Part shown: positions 61,370 through 64,000 of the stretch, piece after piece
How the letters are laid out: every line of letters begins with the position of its first letter
How positions within the stretch are numbered: position 1 is the stretch's first letter
From: Sophora flavescens
Lineage: Eukaryota; Streptophyta; Magnoliopsida; Fabales; Fabaceae
DNA length: 64,000 nucleotides
Assembly: GCA_030762895.1 (NCBI GenBank)
Contig: CM061070.1
Span: 104,346,554 to 104,410,553 of the forward strand
Direction of reading: 5' to 3'
Made by a program: the position numbers and the translations under genes
Notes under the pieces: model-generated
The model's database searches: none
Told to the model about the DNA's origin: nothing
What the model saw: the letters and a program-made list of their open reading frames with translations, nothing else

Positions 61370-63199
61370 TGTTAAGTCTCTAAAATGTCTGATGTGCATT
61401 TCCCTAAGTTTTGATGAAAACTAAACATTGGTTAATGATTTAATTAACCTTCATATTGGTTGCTAACCTGTCTATCGAGTGTACAGATTAAATAAGACAA
61501 ACAGACGTCCAACAAAGTGAAACAAGCAGACGTCCAACAAAGTGAAACAAGCAGACGTCCAACAAAGTGTAACAAGCAGACGTCCAACACTGTAGTGATT
61601 GAAGCGAACGTCCAGAACGCAAGAGATAGAAACTTGCATCCACCAAAGCGATGAAAGCCAGCATCTACTACCGTGGCATTTGGAGCGCGTCCATTAAAGT
61701 ATCAGAACAGCACGTCCATTAAAGTATCAGAACATCGCGTCCATTAAAGTATCAGAATAGCCCGTCCATTAAGGTATCAGAATGACTCGTCCAATGACGT
61801 GGCATTTGGAGCACGTCCATTAAGGTCAGAATGGCTCGTCCAATGACGTGGCATATGAAGCTCGTCTACTAGGTTACGTTCAACCAGTTAAAGGTGTATC
61901 CGTCCAATGACGTGGCAAATGGAGCTCGTCCACCAGAGTAACAAAGGCTCTCGTCCACTAAAGTAACAGTGACTCTCGTCCACCAGAGTAACAGAGGCTC
62001 TCGTCCACTAGAGTAACAGAAGCGCTCGTCACTAAAGTTAACAGAAGCGCTCGTCCACTAGTCTTTGGACTTGCTGAGTCCTTAATATGGAGTTCGTCTA
62101 CTAGCTCGAATGAAAACTCAAATGGCTAGATAGACGTGGTTATTTTCAAGATAGAAGCACTTATCTTATGAACGTGAATTCTATAAGGATTATCAGAATC
62201 TTAGTTCAAGAACCAGAAAGAGACTTGAAGCCTTCTCTCCTACTCAGTTTCATGATTATCAAGAAAAGTCAGAAGTTACTCTCTCAAGCAACCTTGGATA
62301 ATCAGAACCAAAGACCAGTTAAAGAATGCTTCTAACATGCTTTATTCCCTAGTACCTCTGGTCCTTACACGAAAAGGGAAGTGTACTCAGTAAAGTACAA
62401 AAAGCTCTTTGCACAACTCTGATATGGCTGTATCACGATGAATAAAGCCATGATCCTTCATGTCAGAGTAAAACCAACGACTCTATTGCATTAATGGCTG
62501 CCCAGAACGACTCTATTGCATTTAATGAAGTTCTTCTTGAAGCCAACATCTGAGGGGATGTCTCTAACAGATCCTAAATGCTTGAAGACCATAAGTACAG
62601 AAGTCATTGAAGATGAAGAACAAGAGAATACACATTGCATTAAAAAAGCCATTACTCTGCATTAATTTCTTCATTCTTTTATTCTGTATTCTTCAATCAT
62701 TTGAAGTTATTACGCAAACTTTCCTAAGCCTTACATTTAAACCACTTTCTAAGTGTTAGTGAAAGATCTGCCTGTGAGAAGTTGTATTTACTACAAACCC
62801 AATCTCTCAAACAAACCAGAGTGAGCCTGAAGAGGCTAGGTGTGCAAATAATACTTGTCTTGAGCCTGAAGAGGCTAGGTGTGCAAATAATACTTGAGTC
62901 TATAACCTTATCAGTTATAGTGGATAAATCTTGGTGCTGCCAAGGACTGGACGTAGCTCTTTACTTTGAAGAGTGAACCAGGATAAATAAATGTGTCAAT
63001 CTCTCTTTCCTTAAACTCTTTAATTGCTTTAGTTTCCTTACGTCTATCAAGTGGTGTGTTTGCAAAAGTCACCCGTCCATCCTGTATCCTTCCACTCGTC
63101 CAAATCTAGCCTTTTTGTTTGCGAAAAGATTTCAACTTTGCTTAAATTCTGATAAACACAATTCAACCCCCCTTCTTGTGTTTATAGTTGTCTATTTCA
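61370..63199 (+). mobile_element. 1.83-kb SIRE/Maximus-like solo LTR
   Basis: Starts TGTTAAGTCTC, ends GTTGTCTATTTCA, and is flanked by identical AAGAC at 61365-61369 and 63200-63204. Removing it plus one TSD restores the helicase reading frame. AAGTTTTGATGAAAAC near the left end and ACACAATTCAACCCCCC near the right end are typical of SIRE/Maximus Copia LTRs (from memory of the family). No gag-pol lies inside. Confidence 0.8.
61497..62060. repeat. CGTCCA minisatellite inside the solo LTR
   Basis: Three sub-families in series: GCAGACGTCCAACAAAGTGA (61499-61590), CGTCCATTAAAGTATCAGAA (about 61690-61790), and CTCGTCCACTAAAGTAACAG (about 61925-62060). All share CGTCCA followed by an A-rich or AAGT stretch. 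Confidence 0.85.
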
Positions 63200-63959
63200 A
63201 AGACAGGTTCTGGAAGATAGACTCCAACATGTCTTAACGATTGACCTTGACTTTTATTGATTGTCATTGCAAAAGATATAGCGACTGGAAAATGTTTGCA
63301 CTGGAATTTGAAAGGAATTCTACTATCAGATGGAGTCAAAGACAACCGAGGAATAAAAACATTCTGACCAACATTGCTCCCTGAAAATACTTTGGCTTCC
63401 AACACATAATTGCCCATTTGAGTTATTATTAGCCTGGTACCATTACACAATCCCAAAGACTGGTCTATATTTCTTAAGAGCATAATGGGAACTCCAACTT
63501 TAAGTTTCAACTCATGGTTAGGAAGTCCCAAACAATTGATGGTATTCAAAAACTCAGCAGCGTGAACATTATCAGGGGAATCGATACTTTGGTTTAAGGA
63601 GCAAGATGTATCAAAACTTAGATAATTTTTCGATTCACCGGGAATGCATGACAACATGTAATCATTTAACTTATCAACATTCTCATTTTTCGGTGTAAGT
63701 ATTGCCCTATGCTGAAAATATGATGGGTCGTTCATGTTTTCCAGTAATATCAGATAAGTGTTGTCAACTATAGAAGCAAGAGGGTCTCCAGAATTTGTTA
63801 TTAGCATGTCATCAGGAACTTCAATAGTAATATCTCCATCGCTATCTGCCCCAATAGTTCCATCATTTAATTTAATCTAATAAAAAGAGATGGGTTTTTC
63901 ATGTAAAATAAAAACGTATATTTTGATTATCTTTATCAAACGTATATTAAAAAATCTCT

Positions 63960-63992
63960 TTCTTTTATACTAATTAATAGTAAAGATGTAGA
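63960..63992 (-). other. Helitron-type 5' terminus
   Basis: On minus A|TCTACATCTTTACTATTAATTAG, beginning TC after an A, closely resembles the Helitron 5' ends at 12443-13116. It lies only about 115 bp upstream of the helicase fragment. This suggests either an internally deleted Helitron or a second Helitron in an intron. Confidence 0.5.
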
Positions 63993-64000
63993 TAGTTTTC

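Larger units (their letters stand above)
61199..63876 (-). pseudogene. Helitron Pif1-like helicase, C-terminal part, split by a solo LTR
   Basis: Two pieces form one C-terminus: 63205-63876, then 61199-61364 after the LTR. Piece 1 has LNDGTIGADSDGDITIEVPD, ILTPKNENVDKLNDYML, NTINCLGLPNHELKLKVG, PIMLLRNIDQSLGLCNGTRL and ISFAMTINKSQGQSLRHVG. Piece 2 resumes in the last helicase motif: FSHGHLYVAVSRVTSRSGLK. The upstream border at 63876 is a good splice acceptor (CTTTTTATTAG). Rep and the N-terminal helicase motifs (Walker A/B) are absent here. It is non-functional as found. Confidence 0.9.

Noticed and set aside
1..64000. CRISPR arrays, bacterial operons or tRNA genes
   Set aside because: Intron-rich plant DNA; repeats lack spacer structure, and tRNA-like boxes belong to SINEs.

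Overview
The window is AT-rich plant nuclear DNA from a eudicot, most likely a legume. That guess rests on intron-rich plant genes, a Cassandra-type 5S-bearing LTR and a large Tat/Ogre-type retrotransposon; the species cannot be named from sequence alone. There are three host loci, all on the minus strand, separated and invaded by many transposable elements.

Layout. 1-3081: 5' two thirds of a nucleolar circularly permuted GTPase gene (NUG2/NOG2 type), cut by the window edge. 4017-7588: two MULE-like elements, the second containing a Cassandra solo LTR and an array of CCGGAA hairpins. 8626-14725: a complete 12-exon GH1 beta-glucosidase gene whose 3.2-kb first intron holds a Helitron with repeated 5' ends. 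16879-19322: a 5'-truncated tandem copy of that gene with a premature stop. 20674-21561: a TIR-like element filled by a minisatellite. 24944-35657: an intact-looking ~21-exon leucine-rich-repeat gene (LRRC40/PIRL type), whose introns hold solo LTRs, LINE tails and a perfect 21-bp hairpin. 36195-36800: a 606-bp hAT-type nonautonomous element with a perfect 8-bp target duplication.

36899-59354 is one Ty3/gypsy Tat-lineage retrotransposon on the minus strand (5-bp TSD AATCT, LTRs of about 1.25 kb). It encodes Gag, protease, RT, two RNase H domains and integrase, all broken by stops and frameshifts. Its protease-side region is split by a second LTR element (47888-55147, TSD GGCAT) that carries only Athila-like gag and protease and has CACGGCCGTG palindrome arrays. 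Between its 3' LTR and integrase, on the opposite (plus) strand, the Tat element carries a four-exon gene for a plant-mobile-domain protein with three short introns whose reading frame joins exactly. This antisense, intron-containing passenger gene is the most interesting system in the window.

59360-64000: a decayed Helitron helicase C-terminus on the minus strand, interrupted in its conserved C-terminal motif by a 1.83-kb SIRE-like solo LTR (TSD AAGAC), with a Helitron-type 5' terminus near the window end.

Exon boundaries were placed by eye from homology and GT/AG sites; none is supported by transcripts.
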